DNA from: Chelatococcus sambhunathii
GTDB taxonomy: Bacteria > Pseudomonadota > Alphaproteobacteria > Rhizobiales > Beijerinckiaceae
Direction of reading: 5' to 3'
DNA: 64,000 nt
NCBI RefSeq assembly: GCF_001418005.1
Contig: NZ_LIOL01000014.1
Coordinates: forward strand, 17,131-81,130
Shown here: positions 7,368 through 16,933 of the stretch, in pieces
How positions within the stretch are numbered: position 1 is the first letter of the stretch
Layout of the letters: each line of letters opens with the position of its first letter
Translations under genes and position numbers: made by a program
The notes under the pieces: generated by a model
Databases searched by the model: none
Seen by the model: only the letters and a program-made list of their open reading frames with translations
What the model was told of the DNA's origin: nothing

Positions 7368-10300
7368 TTACGGGACGGTCTTGATCGCGCCGGTGCCGTG
7401 ACCATAGGCGAGGCTGATCTGGTAGACGGCGAACTTTACCTGCGACTGAGTGGTGCCGAAGTCGGCGGCCTGCATGGTCGCGGTGTAGAGGAAGGCCGGC
7501 TGATTGACGCGGGCCGTGCGCCTGACCGCGCCGGTGCCGATATCGATGATGTCGAGGTCGTAGAGTTCGACCTCTTCGCCGAGCGGCACGTCGGGCGCTT
7601 CCCAATTGTCGCCGTCGATGCGGGTGCGGCGTATCCAGCTCAGCGTCCAGTCGAAGGTGGCCGGGTCGCGGGCGCCGGCGAGATGGACAGGACTGTACGG
7701 GCGTAGCCCCACGCCATCGAAGCTGAACGTCACCGCCCGGAAGGTGGGATCATCGATCGCCTTGGTGGAGGGGCCCCATTTCCAGGTCCAGGGATTGTGC
7801 CGCTCGGTGACGGCAATGGTGGACTGAACAACGGTTGCATCGAGCATCACGAACGGTGCGCCGGGGCCGACTGGGTCGCGCATGGCATATTCGCTTCCGA
7901 GCTGGCCGCGGATGAGCCGCGTGAGCCTGTACTGATCGGGCGCGATGAGCTCGGCGCTGGCGAACTGCAAGATTTCCCATTCCCCGTCGGCGTTCTGGAT
8001 CGCGCAGGTGTTGCCGCCGGCGAGCACGAAGGCGTCATCGAGCGAGGTGAGCGCCTGGGTGGAAGGTAGCTGGACATACAGGCTGTTCGCCATGTCCCAG
8101 GTCCACACCGGACCGGAATAGAAATCGAACAGGGTCCTGCCGATGGTGGCGCGGTTGACGATGAATTGGTCGCGCACGAAGCCGCTCGTTGCCGGCGAGC
8201 GGAACACGTCGACTCGCGCCCAGGGCTCGGCATAGGCGGCAAGGCGGGGGACGCCTGCGATCTCGCTCGCGGTCAGCACCGGCAGGTCCATAATGTGCAG
8301 GACGGCCGGTCCGGGCTCGGCCTCGGGCCGCGGCTGGCGCAAGCGCGAAGGTGCATCGGGCGCGCCATAGGTCGCCTCGTCGGTGCGAACGAGCCTAGCC
8401 GGCCTGTTCCGCTCATAGCCCAGCTGCTCGATGCGCATCTCGAAACTGCGGCCGTTGAGATCGAGCGTCACGACATCGGTCGGCTCCAGGGCATAGGCCG
8501 AGGGCGGCAGGGTCAGGTCTGCGCGCTCGCGCATGACCCAGGTGTCGACGAGAAGCGCATCGGCAATGCCCTGCGCCTCGGAATAGTCGAGCGCGAGCGC
8601 CGGCGTGAGTTCGATGGTGCGGCGGCTCGATCCCCGGAGCCTGCGCGAATAGACATCGGCCGATTGGTAGTCGTTGTCCGGATCGAGGAAGCGCAGGTGC
8701 GCGGTCTCCGGCAGGTCCGTCTCCTGCGCGCGGGTGAGCGTATAGAAGCGCTTGTCCTCGTTTCCGCTGTCGACGAGATCGTCCATGGTGACGCTTGCGA
8801 CCGGCGAGCCGCCGCGCTGGACGAAGCGGATCGAGCGGCCGGACTCAACCGCGTCGAAGAAATAAACCTGCATCAAGGGGCTGAGCGCATTACGCGGGCT
8901 CATGATGCTGTCGATCGTGTAGCCGCGCACGATGCCATTGACGCCGGAGGTATCGATCGAAACGCCAAGGCCTGAGCATATCTCCTGCACGGTATCGGCG
9001 AGCGTCACGAGGCCGAGCCGGCCGGAGAGCCAGTGGCCGCGCCGCCAGTTGGCGGCATCCCGCCAGATGAGCGAGGAGTTCGGATACCGCGGATAGGGTC
9101 TTGCATCCCACGTCCAGGCGAACAGCGAAGCCGGATCGATCATTGGGCCGCCGTAGACCGACGAGGTCGGGTTGTGGCCGGCCGCGGGATTCCAATAGGT
9201 GATGTGGGCTTCGAGGAAGGCGCGCTGGATCAGGTCGTCGCGGCGCCCGGTCGACACGTAGGGCAGGACGCTTTCAGAGGATTTCGGGTCATAGAAGACG
9301 TTGGGCTGGTTGCTGCCCTTGTCGATCGCGGGACAGCCGAATTCGGTGAACCAGATCGGCTTAGACTGCGGCACCCAGGCCGTGGGCGATGCGCTTTCGA
9401 CTCCGCCCGGCCGGTCGTAGTGCTGGTTTGCCCACCAGCCGTAAAAATCCTTGAAGCGGAAAACCCATGGCTTGCCGTAGGCGCCGTCCGTGACCGGCGT
9501 CCGCGTCTGGGTTTTGCGGTCCTCGCCCGAGGCGTAGAACCAGTCGAAGAGTTCGCCGCCCTCGATGTTCCCTTGCAGGTAGGACTGGGCGTAGATCGAT
9601 GGCACGCCGGCTTGCGCGTCAAGATGCAGCCGGCCCGAGCGCCAGTCGGAGAGCGGCATGTAATTGTCGACGCCGACGAAATCGATGTTCGCGCTGGCCC
9701 ACAGCGGGTCGAGGTGAAAGTAGACGTCGTTCGAGCCGTCGTCGGGCCGGAAGTTGGCGTACTCGCTCCAGTCCGCAGCGTAGCCGACCTTGCAGCTCGA
9801 GCCCACGATGGTCCTCACGTCGGCGGCGAGCGCGACCATGTGCGAGACAGCGGGAAAGGTCGAGGCGCCCGATCGCACGCGGTTGAGCGCCACCATCTCG
9901 GAGCCGATCAGGAACGCGTCAACCCCGCCCGCCGCGACGGCGAGCTTGGCATAGTGCAGGATGAAACGCCGATAGGACCATTCGTTCGGGCCGCTGTAGG
10001 GGATCGTGTCGCCGTTCCACGCCCCGAAATCGGATGGCGCGGCGGCACCGAAGAATGCGTCGATTTGGCTCGCCGCCGCCGCGGTCTTGTCGACCGTGCC
10101 GGCATAGCCGGGCGCCGGCGAGCAGGTGATGCGGCCCCGCCAGGGAAAGACCGGTTGCCCGCTGGCTGCGGCATTGTCGCTGTACGGGTTCGTCAGACCG
10201 TTGCCCGCCGGGATGTCCATCATGACGAACGGGTAGAGCACGACGCGGAAACCGCGTGCCTTGAGCTCGGTGATGGCCTGCACCACCGAGCGATCGGCGG

Positions 10301-11330
10301 GCGCGCCGCCGAGCAGGGCGCCGAAGCTGTCGGAGGAGACGACATCGGCGCTGCCGCGACCGATGCCGGACACCTGCCAGCTCCAGGGCGTCGTGACTTT
10401 GCTCGCGCCGAACTCGACCTTGGGCTTGATCTCGCAGTTGCTGCAGCGCAGGTCCGTGCCGTGCCAGGCGACGACGAGCGAGACGGCATTGACGTTCGGG
10501 GCGCTCGCCTGCAGCTGGTCGAGCGCCACCAGGAAATCCGACTTGCCGTGGCTGCCGTGCCGGTTCTCGGCAACGGAGTGGCCGAGGCCGTCGGAGCGGT
10601 AGACCGTGTCGGTCGCGTAGACGAATTCCCCGAGGCCCGGGATGATTGTTACGGCCGTGAGCACATCTTCGAGCCGCACGCCGGTTGCGCTCGGGCGGCG
10701 GATCACCTCGACCGTGATCTGCGGGATGCGGTTGCCGAACTTTTCGAGGGGCATCTCCTCGAACACGAGGTAGGCGAGCCCGCGGAAACCGGGGACGCGG
10801 CCCGCGCCCTCGACCGCCGCGATCTTGGGATCAGGCCCTTGCGTCTCGTCGCCCTTGTAGAGCCGAAAGGTATATTGCGACATGTCGAGCGGCTTGCCGT
10901 CCGCCCACACGCCGCCAATGCCGACGATCGGGCCCTCGCACAAGCCCAGCGCGAACGACACGAAATAGCTGTAGGTCGTGGTGGTCGTGGTGACGGTCGA
11001 AGACGCCCCGCCACCGCCGCCGCCCTTGCCGCCTCCGCCGCCGGACGTCTGCGTCTGGGTCGAGACCGTCACCACCTCGCGGAAGTTGGTCGCCCAGATC
11101 ATCTGCGGGCTCACCCGCATGCGGCCGATGACGCGCAGGACGGGCGCGCCTTCGCTCGACGAGGTAACGAAGAGATCGGTGAGCCGCGGTCCCTCCTGGG
11201 TGTTGTTGATATTGACCGGGGGCGGAGCGAACAGCTTGCGATCGATGAAGCTTCCGGCGAACGAGCCCACGAGCGCGCCGATCGGGCCGCCGACGGCATA
11301 GCCGGCAACCGTCAGAACGAGCGAAGCCAT
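7368..11330 (-). CDS. GTA-type tail megatron with TIM-barrel glycosidase-like domain
   Basis: A 1320-residue protein of the gp15 class of the Rhodobacter gene transfer agent. A hydrophobic glycine-rich start (AGYAVGGPIGALVGSFAGSF) and a baseplate-like region precede a Gly-rich linker (about residues 97-110). A TIM-barrel glycoside-hydrolase-like domain spans roughly 440-770 (LIGSEMVALNR, FVGVDNYMPLSDWR, KPIWFTEFGCPAID with a candidate catalytic Glu). The C-terminal half has the phage tail_3 fold region (about 830-1000) and further receptor-facing domains. It forms the central tail fibre and may help cross the cell envelope. It starts 2 bases after the NlpC/P60 stop. Large + strand frames across it are shadows. 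Confidence 0.9.
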   Translation of the reverse strand: MASLVLTVAGYAVGGPIGALVGSFAGSFIDRKLFAPPPVNINNTQEGPRLTDLFVTSSSEGAPVLRVIGRMRVSPQMIWATNFREVVTVSTQTQTSGGGGGKGGGGGGASSTVTTTTTTYSYFVSFALGLCEGPIVGIGGVWADGKPLDMSQYTFRLYKGDETQGPDPKIAAVEGAGRVPGFRGLAYLVFEEMPLEKFGNRIPQITVEVIRRPSATGVRLEDVLTAVTIIPGLGEFVYATDTVYRSDGLGHSVAENRHGSHGKSDFLVALDQLQASAPNVNAVSLVVAWHGTDLRCSNCEIKPKVEFGASKVTTPWSWQVSGIGRGSADVVSSDSFGALLGGAPADRSVVQAITELKARGFRVVLYPFVMMDIPAGNGLTNPYSDNAAASGQPVFPWRGRITCSPAPGYAGTVDKTAAAASQIDAFFGAAAPSDFGAWNGDTIPYSGPNEWSYRRFILHYAKLAVAAGGVDAFLIGSEMVALNRVRSGASTFPAVSHMVALAADVRTIVGSSCKVGYAADWSEYANFRPDDGSNDVYFHLDPLWASANIDFVGVDNYMPLSDWRSGRLHLDAQAGVPSIYAQSYLQGNIEGGELFDWFYASGEDRKTQTRTPVTDGAYGKPWVFRFKDFYGWWANQHYDRPGGVESASPTAWVPQSKPIWFTEFGCPAIDKGSNQPNVFYDPKSSESVLPYVSTGRRDDLIQRAFLEAHITYWNPAAGHNPTSSVYGGPMIDPASLFAWTWDARPYPRYPNSSLIWRDAANWRRGHWLSGRLGLVTLADTVQEICSGLGVSIDTSGVNGIVRGYTIDSIMSPRNALSPLMQVYFFDAVESGRSIRFVQRGGSPVASVTMDDLVDSGNEDKRFYTLTRAQETDLPETAHLRFLDPDNDYQSADVYSRRLRGSSRRTIELTPALALDYSEAQGIADALLVDTWVMRERADLTLPPSAYALEPTDVVTLDLNGRSFEMRIEQLGYERNRPARLVRTDEATYGAPDAPSRLRQPRPEAEPGPAVLHIMDLPVLTASEIAGVPRLAAYAEPWARVDVFRSPATSGFVRDQFIVNRATIGRTLFDFYSGPVWTWDMANSLYVQLPSTQALTSLDDAFVLAGGNTCAIQNADGEWEILQFASAELIAPDQYRLTRLIRGQLGSEYAMRDPVGPGAPFVMLDATVVQSTIAVTERHNPWTWKWGPSTKAIDDPTFRAVTFSFDGVGLRPYSPVHLAGARDPATFDWTLSWIRRTRIDGDNWEAPDVPLGEEVELYDLDIIDIGTGAVRRTARVNQPAFLYTATMQAADFGTTQSQVKFAVYQISLAYGHGTGAIKTVP

Positions 11331-11332
11331 AG

Positions 11333-11812
11333 CTACTCTACGATCCCCGGAAAGCGGAACGCGTAGGCGATGCGCCGGCGCCAGGCCGCTGGCAGCGCGT
11401 CCTCGGCGACCGCATGGCGCTCATAAGCGTGGATGATCGAGTCCGGTCCCGACGTGATCGCGGCGTGTTTGGCTGGCCCGCGGTCGCGCACGCGGATGAG
11501 GATCACGTCGCCTGCATCGAGCGGCGCGCCGTCACGGAAAGGCGCCGCGTCGATGTCGACCAGATGCCGGCGGGCGGCATCGCGCAGCGTCTCCTGCCCG
11601 GTCTCCTCGGCCCAGTTGGGCGAATAGGGCGTGATCGGCTCCTTCTCGAGACCATAGAAGGCGCGGTAGATACCGCGGATCAGCCCGAGGCAATCGCAGC
11701 CCGCGCCCTTGAGCGAGGCCTGGTGCCGGTAGGGTGTGCCGATCCACGAGCGCGCTTCCGCGACGATCGCGGCGCGGCTGACGTTAGCCGCCCAATCGGG
11801 ACTTGCCGTCAT
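11333..11812 (-). CDS. NlpC/P60 tail peptidase (GTA gp14 type)
   Basis: A 159-residue cell-wall peptidase from the ATG at 11812 (MTASPDWAAN), which overlaps the end of the DUF2163 gene by 29 bases. The catalytic Cys lies in KGAGCDCLGLI (about residue 41) and the His in GPAKHAAI. The short family (about 140-160 residues) is carried by GTA and phage tails and hydrolyses peptide cross-links during DNA entry. It is the third in the gp12-gp13-gp14-gp15 gene order known from the Rhodobacter GTA. Confidence 0.88.
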   Translation of the reverse strand: MTASPDWAANVSRAAIVAEARSWIGTPYRHQASLKGAGCDCLGLIRGIYRAFYGLEKEPITPYSPNWAEETGQETLRDAARRHLVDIDAAPFRDGAPLDAGDVILIRVRDRGPAKHAAITSGPDSIIHAYERHAVAEDALPAAWRRRIAYAFRFPGIVE

Positions 11813-12677
11813 TGCGATCGCCCGTATTGGGATAGGACACGACCGCGTCATTGCCCGGAATGAAGGGGAAGCCGCGGAAATTCGCGACGTTGCCGAACTT
11901 CGCGATGCAAGTGTCGAGGCTCTTGTCGCAGCCGGCCCTGACGGTGAACTGCTCTCCCGCGACGATGTCGAAGGCCATCGACTCCCATAGTTCGAACGAC
12001 ACCTCGGTGCCGGTGTTGACGTGGGTCTTGACCTCGATTGCGGCGCCCTGGTTTGCTCCGCTCGTCCACACGAGTTTCCCGCCGGTGAACCAGCCATCGC
12101 TAAAGCCGTCGAGCCCGCTCGCCGAGAAGACGTGGCCCGAGCTCACGCCATCGACAGTCCCGTTGCCCTTGTAAGTCGGCGAGTCGAGGTTGACCGTGCA
12201 TCGGCCATCGCCGAGGTCGGCGTCGCACGCGCGCTGATAAATGCGACCTCGTTCCTGGTTGAGCGCGTGGGAGAGCCCGCGCATCTCGGCGGTGAAGGCA
12301 TTGAGCCCCCGGGAAATCTCGCCGACCGAGCCGGCAAAGACGATGTCGCGGTCGGTCACATCGGTCCAGTCGACGAGATAGAGCGTGAGCGCGGCGTTGT
12401 TGTAGAGGCCCGCCGCAAGGTCCGCCTCGTTGAGGTGATCGCTCTGCAGCGCGCCCGCGATATCCATGGTGTCGACATTGAGCGAGAGCGTCTGCGTCAC
12501 GGCCGAGGCGGTCATGCCGGCGAGCGCCTCGTAGGTCACGCCATCGAATGAAAGGTTCTCGTCATGGTCGGTGAAGCCGAGCTTGACGCCGTCGGTCCGC
12601 TCCAGGAGCCAGCAATGGCAGAACGTGGTGAGCCCGCTCGCGAGCTTCTCCTGCATGGAGGCGGTCAAGTCGCGCAT
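11784..12677 (-). CDS. DUF2163 tail hub protein (GTA gp13 type)
   Basis: A 297-residue protein matching DUF2163 with the BR0599-like C-terminal region. It carries two cysteine pairs (CDADLGDGRC and CDKSLDTC); in the Rhodobacter GTA hub the corresponding cysteines hold an iron-sulfur cluster, so a cluster is likely here too. The protein would form the hub between distal tail and megatron. It begins 3 bases after the DUF2460 stop, and its 3' end overlaps the NlpC/P60 start. Confidence 0.87.
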   Translation of the reverse strand: MRDLTASMQEKLASGLTTFCHCWLLERTDGVKLGFTDHDENLSFDGVTYEALAGMTASAVTQTLSLNVDTMDIAGALQSDHLNEADLAAGLYNNAALTLYLVDWTDVTDRDIVFAGSVGEISRGLNAFTAEMRGLSHALNQERGRIYQRACDADLGDGRCTVNLDSPTYKGNGTVDGVSSGHVFSASGLDGFSDGWFTGGKLVWTSGANQGAAIEVKTHVNTGTEVSFELWESMAFDIVAGEQFTVRAGCDKSLDTCIAKFGNVANFRGFPFIPGNDAVVSYPNTGDRNDGKSRLGG

Positions 12678-12680
12678 CGC

Positions 12681-13271
12681 TCACTCCCGGACCTCGATCA
12701 GGTCGATCTGGGAGACGACCTGCTGGTCGAAGGCTTGCGCCTGCACCGGCAGGTGGTCGGTATCGAACCGCACCGGCACGTCGAACTCGAAGCTGGCGGT
12801 GGGAGCCGAGGAGGGCGGAGAGGAAAACGTCACCCGCCCGGTCAGGTGGTCGATGCCGGACGGGGTGGTCGGCACCCCGCCGATCTTGACCGCGACCGTG
12901 CCGGCCACGGGCTTGGTGATGGTGCGGACATGCTCGAACCCGCCGATCGCGTAGCGCTTGACGAGTTGCCAGACCGTCGGCGTCACCTCGACCATCAATT
13001 GATCGGTCGCGGCATAGTCGTTCCAGTCCTTGAAGCGGAACGAATAGGCGCGACCTTTCACGACATGGAAGAAGGCAATCACGTCGAGCATTTGCTCACG
13101 GGTGCGGATGCCCGTGGAGATGTTCCACTTGCCCCGCGCGTTCGCCCACAGGATGTTGCGCTCCTCCCGGCCAGAGGCGAGCGCCACGACGCCGGTCGAG
13201 AACGACGGTCCGCCGGTTGCTCCGCGCGCGACGAAGGGCGGAAACGAAATGTCGAGGAACGGCTGGGACAC
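12681..13271 (-). CDS. DUF2460 distal tail protein (GTA gp12 type)
   Basis: A 196-residue distal tail protein of the DUF2460/TIGR02217 family. Recognisable blocks are FLDISFPPFVARGATGGP at the start, WANARGKWNISTGIRT and HVVKGRAYSFRFKDWNDYA. It should form the first ring below the tail tube. The start codon is GTG and I see no clear Shine-Dalgarno sequence. About 480 bases separate it from the tape-measure stop, and that gap is filled by an opposite-strand gene, unlike the tight spacing elsewhere in this operon. Confidence 0.87.
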   Translation of the reverse strand: MSQPFLDISFPPFVARGATGGPSFSTGVVALASGREERNILWANARGKWNISTGIRTREQMLDVIAFFHVVKGRAYSFRFKDWNDYAATDQLMVEVTPTVWQLVKRYAIGGFEHVRTITKPVAGTVAVKIGGVPTTPSGIDHLTGRVTFSSPPSSAPTASFEFDVPVRFDTDHLPVQAQAFDQQVVSQIDLIEVRE

Positions 13272-13381
13272 GGCGTGGGAGCTGGCGACGAAGGCTTTCA
13301 GGCTGACTGCGCGCGACGACCATGGTACCGTCGGCGGAGCTCGATCGGTTTTCCCATCGTCGCGAGGTGAAAATCAGACCA

Positions 13382-13744
13382 ATGTTCGGATGGGCGCAGC
13401 GCCGGCGCGAATTCCTTAAGCGAGTCGTGCAGAGGGCCGACGAGCTGATAGCCCGGCACGGCGAGAGCGCCTATGACGTCGCGCGCGATCATCGCATTCG
13501 CACGCTTCGCGCGGGCGAACGTGGCGAGCATAAATTCTGGTGCGCGGTCGCGCGGACGATCGCCGATCGCATTGGGCGAGTGGTTGGCCTCGATACCGCG
13601 ACCCGCTATCTCGAAGCTTCTCCAACGCCATCGGAAACAGAGACCGACTTGGATGGAACGGAAGCCGCTGAAGCGGTTCGTTCGCCTCCTGGCCGAATTC
13701 CAGCTGAGCGAAGTCCGTTGCGGCTCGTTGTCTCGAACGATTGA
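13382..13744 (+). CDS. Hypothetical protein on the opposite strand of the tail operon
   Basis: About 120 residues from the ATG at 13382 (an in-frame ATG at 13322 would add 20 residues with weaker context). A GAGGTG lies 12 bases upstream. The sequence MFGWAQRRREFLKRVVQRADELIARHGESAYDVARDHRIRT has the look of small conserved rhizobial proteins with an amphipathic helix and a DELI...ESAYDVAR segment; the C-terminus is disordered. No domain with known function. It lies alone on the + strand between tape measure and DUF2460 genes, so it is probably an independently acquired gene. Confidence 0.55.
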   Translation: MFGWAQRRREFLKRVVQRADELIARHGESAYDVARDHRIRTLRAGERGEHKFWCAVARTIADRIGRVVGLDTATRYLEASPTPSETETDLDGTEAAEAVRSPPGRIPAERSPLRLVVSND

Positions 13745-13750
13745 GCCAAT

Positions 13751-16700
13751 TCACAGTCCCCGCGTGCCCATGCGCACGGCGCGCGCGAGGTCGGCCGCGA
13801 TCTGTGTGCGGCTCGCCTGGAACGCGGCCGGGTTCGGCGTCTGGATCACCACGTTGACAATCGGCTGGGTGTTAGACGCATGCTCTGCATAGCGGCGCGT
13901 CTCTTCGCGCGAGAGCACGCGCTCGCCGCGCTGCAGGATGGCCGGGACCTCGTCGGGCTTCAGAAACGCGCCTTCATGAAAGCGCGGCGCCGTTCGGAAC
14001 AGGTCGCGGGGAACGAAGCGGGTTGGTGCCGGATCTCCCGCGATTGCGCCCGCGTGATAGATCGGCGAGCCGAACAGGCGCGCCGCCGCGGTGGCCGGGG
14101 AGAGGCCTGCGCCGCCGCCGAAAAACCCGCCGAACAGGTTGCCGAGAAGCCCGCCGACGTTGCCGAGCGTCGGCAGGTTGGTGCCAAACAGCATGTTCTT
14201 GAACGGGTTCAGCACCGCAAGCTTGAGGATTTCCTTTTCGATATCGGCGATCGCGGCGCGCCCCGCATCCGCCCATGACTTCCAGTCGAGCTTGCCCTCG
14301 GCAATCAGATTGGCGAAGTGGTTGAAGGTTGTGTCAGTGATCCCCTGAAGCACCTGCATGGCACCTTGCGAGCGCGCCAGCTCCTGGTTCAGTCGCTCGA
14401 TGGTGGCGGCGTTGGCGAGGATCGCCTGGCCTTCGGCACTGGCAAGGTCGATGCCCTTCTGCCGCAGCTGCTGCTCGGCCTGCAGCTGCGCGATGATGAT
14501 CGCGCGCTGCGATTCGCTCGTGCCGGCAAGCTCGATCTGCTTTTGCAGAAGCTCGACCTGGTTTCGCTGGCCTTCGAGCGTCTGCAGGGCCGCGGCGCGC
14601 GTCTGCTCGCCGTGGAGCCCCGCGTAAGCGCCGCGCAGGTGATCGATGATGCGCGAGAGCGTCGTCTTCGCCTCGCCCTCGGCGAGCGACTGCGCAATGA
14701 TTAGCGGCCGCAGCGCCTGCTCGACCTGCATCTGCCGCTGCGCCTGCTCGCTCGTGTGGCGGCCGGCAAGGACCGCGTCGTTGAGCCGGCGCTGCGCATC
14801 GGCTTCGGCGGTCAGATCGCTGACCGACTTGGCCGACTGCGCCGCAGTTTCCGCGATCTGCTCGCGCAGGAGTTCGCGCGCGCGGGCCTCAACGTCGACG
14901 CCGTTCTGCACGGCCTCGGTCAGAGCCTTGCGGCGCACCTCGGCCTGCTGGGCTGCCGCTGCGCCCTTGAGCCAAGCCTCGGCAAGACCGAGCGTCGCCC
15001 GCGTGTTGACCTCGACCACGCGCGACTGGTCGATCAGCGCCTGGGTCGCTTCGGCGCGGGCTCGGGTAGCCGCCCGCTCGATGTCGGCTTCGGCGATGGC
15101 GACGGGGATGGCCTGTCCGGCAAGTTCAAGCCGCCGCCGCTCTTCGGCAATCGCTGCCTTCTGCGCCGGAGTCTTGGCCTCGAGCGCCTTAAGTTCGAGT
15201 TCGTCGAGGCGACGGGCTTTCTCGGCCGGATCGAGCCAGGTGCGCAGCGCGCGGGTGATCGCGTCATAGGCCGCTTCGACCTGGCGCAAGTCGGCGACCT
15301 TTTGGCGGACCAGCGGGTCATCAAGGGCAGAACGAAGCTGCGCCTGCCGCGCGCGCAGCGCCTGCAACTCCTCAAAGCCCGGCGTGAGCTCGCGCGCAAC
15401 GGTGCCGGCGCGGATTGAGAGCTCGTTCGCCCTCGCGTCCCGGGCGCGCGCTTCGATGGCGTTGAGCTTCGCCTCGATCTTGGCGATTTCGGCGTCAACG
15501 TCCGCGAGCAGCCGCGTGTTGACGTTGCGGGCCTGGGCCGCGAAGCGGGTCGGTGGGTTCTCGATCAGCGCTTGAAGCCGTGCACGCTCCTGCTGCAGTT
15601 CCTTGAGGCGTTCCTCGATCGGCGCGCCATCGATGGCGCGCGAGATCGCCCGGCCGATGGCGTCATAGGCGTTCGATGCCATGCGCCCGACGAAGTCCCA
15701 CGCCCGCCCGAGCGCTGTCGTCGCGTCCGCCGCATTGACGAGACTGCCCTTCAGCGCATCGAGGAGGAGGCGCTGGGCACCGGTGCGGTCGTTGTGGTCG
15801 GCAAGCGTGCGAACGTATGCCCTAGTCCGGTCGTCGAGGAAATTGAGCTTGTCGTTGAGCGCATCGGCGCCGCGGATCGGGTCGGCAAAGGCCGAGGCTA
15901 ATTCCTTTGTGGCCGCCTTGGCATCGGTTCCTGTCGTCGCGGCGTAATTCTTGACGACCTTGATCAGACCTTCGAAGTTCGCGACGGCGATCTTGCCGGT
16001 TGCGAGGAACGCCGCTGCCATCTCGCGGGCGGCGGCAACCGAGACATTTCCGGCGGAGGCCGACCGCTCGGCGATGTGCTCGATCTGGCCGACGGTTGCG
16101 CCGGCGGCACGGCCGGTGCCGGCGAGCGCAACCTCGAGCTCCTTCTGCGACTCGATGTAGCGATAATAGGAGTAGCCGACGGCAGCACCGATGGCGGCGA
16201 TGCCGCCGACCACCGCGGTCGTCGGCGAGATCAGGCTGGTGAGGCCCTGCCAGACGCCGCGCAGGATGCCGGTGACTCCCGTGCCGGGACCGAAGATCTG
16301 GGCGATCTGCGAGCCCTGCTGCATCAGCACCATCAGCGGACGCTGGCCGCTCGCGAGCGAGACGACCACGTCGTTGAGCTGATAGCTGAGATTGACGAGC
16401 TGGCTCGAGGTCAGCTTGCCGGTAGCACCGACTGCGCCGAGGGCGCGCGCCGTGGCGTTGAATCGGCTCTGCGCGAGCGCGTGGGCGGCGGCCTGCTCTT
16501 CGGCGGTAATCGCGCCCGCCTTGAACAGGGCATTCGCCTCGGCGATCTCAGCATTGAGCTTGGTCTGCGCAGCGCCAAGAGGATCGATCTGCGCGCGCAG
16601 TGCCGCGGTGCGCGCGGCAAGGTCTTCCGCGGTCCGTGCAGCCTCTTCGAACACGGCGGCGGAGTCGCGGGCGGACTTCGAGGGCCCGATGCCAATGCCC

Positions 16701-16933
16701 AAGACGTGGTTGAAGCTGCGCTGCGCCTGGTCGGCGGCGGCGGCCTGCCTCGCAGCCTGCGCCAGGCGCTGAAGCCTTTGCGTCTCCCGATCGGCGGCGG
16801 CACCCGCCGCGTCCATGGAGGTGGCAACGCCACGGAAGGCGTCCTGTCCCGCTTTGCCGACCTCGTCGAAGGCGCGCTTGACCTCCGCCTTGCCCTCGAC
16901 CCCAAGTCGGATCGAGACCTGTGTGGTGCTCAT
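13751..16933 (-). CDS. Tail length tape measure protein
   Basis: A 1060-residue tape measure protein of the lambda H type. The N-terminus (MSTTQVSIRLGVEGKAEVKRAF) and the LSYQLNDVVVSLASGQRPLMVLMQQGSQIAQIFGPG block are typical. A hydrophobic segment (about 235-260) and long Ala/Arg/Gln/Glu-rich helices fill the middle; the C-terminal part has the tail-end proline/phenylalanine-rich region and RFVPRDLFR. At about 1.5 angstrom per residue it predicts a tail near 150-160 nm, thus a siphovirus. Its ATG follows immediately after the stop of the frameshifted chaperone product (TAAATG). Confidence 0.9.
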   Translation of the reverse strand: MSTTQVSIRLGVEGKAEVKRAFDEVGKAGQDAFRGVATSMDAAGAAADRETQRLQRLAQAARQAAAADQAQRSFNHVLGIGIGPSKSARDSAAVFEEAARTAEDLAARTAALRAQIDPLGAAQTKLNAEIAEANALFKAGAITAEEQAAAHALAQSRFNATARALGAVGATGKLTSSQLVNLSYQLNDVVVSLASGQRPLMVLMQQGSQIAQIFGPGTGVTGILRGVWQGLTSLISPTTAVVGGIAAIGAAVGYSYYRYIESQKELEVALAGTGRAAGATVGQIEHIAERSASAGNVSVAAAREMAAAFLATGKIAVANFEGLIKVVKNYAATTGTDAKAATKELASAFADPIRGADALNDKLNFLDDRTRAYVRTLADHNDRTGAQRLLLDALKGSLVNAADATTALGRAWDFVGRMASNAYDAIGRAISRAIDGAPIEERLKELQQERARLQALIENPPTRFAAQARNVNTRLLADVDAEIAKIEAKLNAIEARARDARANELSIRAGTVARELTPGFEELQALRARQAQLRSALDDPLVRQKVADLRQVEAAYDAITRALRTWLDPAEKARRLDELELKALEAKTPAQKAAIAEERRRLELAGQAIPVAIAEADIERAATRARAEATQALIDQSRVVEVNTRATLGLAEAWLKGAAAAQQAEVRRKALTEAVQNGVDVEARARELLREQIAETAAQSAKSVSDLTAEADAQRRLNDAVLAGRHTSEQAQRQMQVEQALRPLIIAQSLAEGEAKTTLSRIIDHLRGAYAGLHGEQTRAAALQTLEGQRNQVELLQKQIELAGTSESQRAIIIAQLQAEQQLRQKGIDLASAEGQAILANAATIERLNQELARSQGAMQVLQGITDTTFNHFANLIAEGKLDWKSWADAGRAAIADIEKEILKLAVLNPFKNMLFGTNLPTLGNVGGLLGNLFGGFFGGGAGLSPATAAARLFGSPIYHAGAIAGDPAPTRFVPRDLFRTAPRFHEGAFLKPDEVPAILQRGERVLSREETRRYAEHASNTQPIVNVVIQTPNPAAFQASRTQIAADLARAVRMGTRGL

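Noticed and set aside
9033..11366. 777-codon + strand frame opposite the megatron gene
   Set aside because: Composition is typical of antisense shadows (RR, GR, AE repeats); the minus strand encodes a recognisable GTA gp15-type protein.
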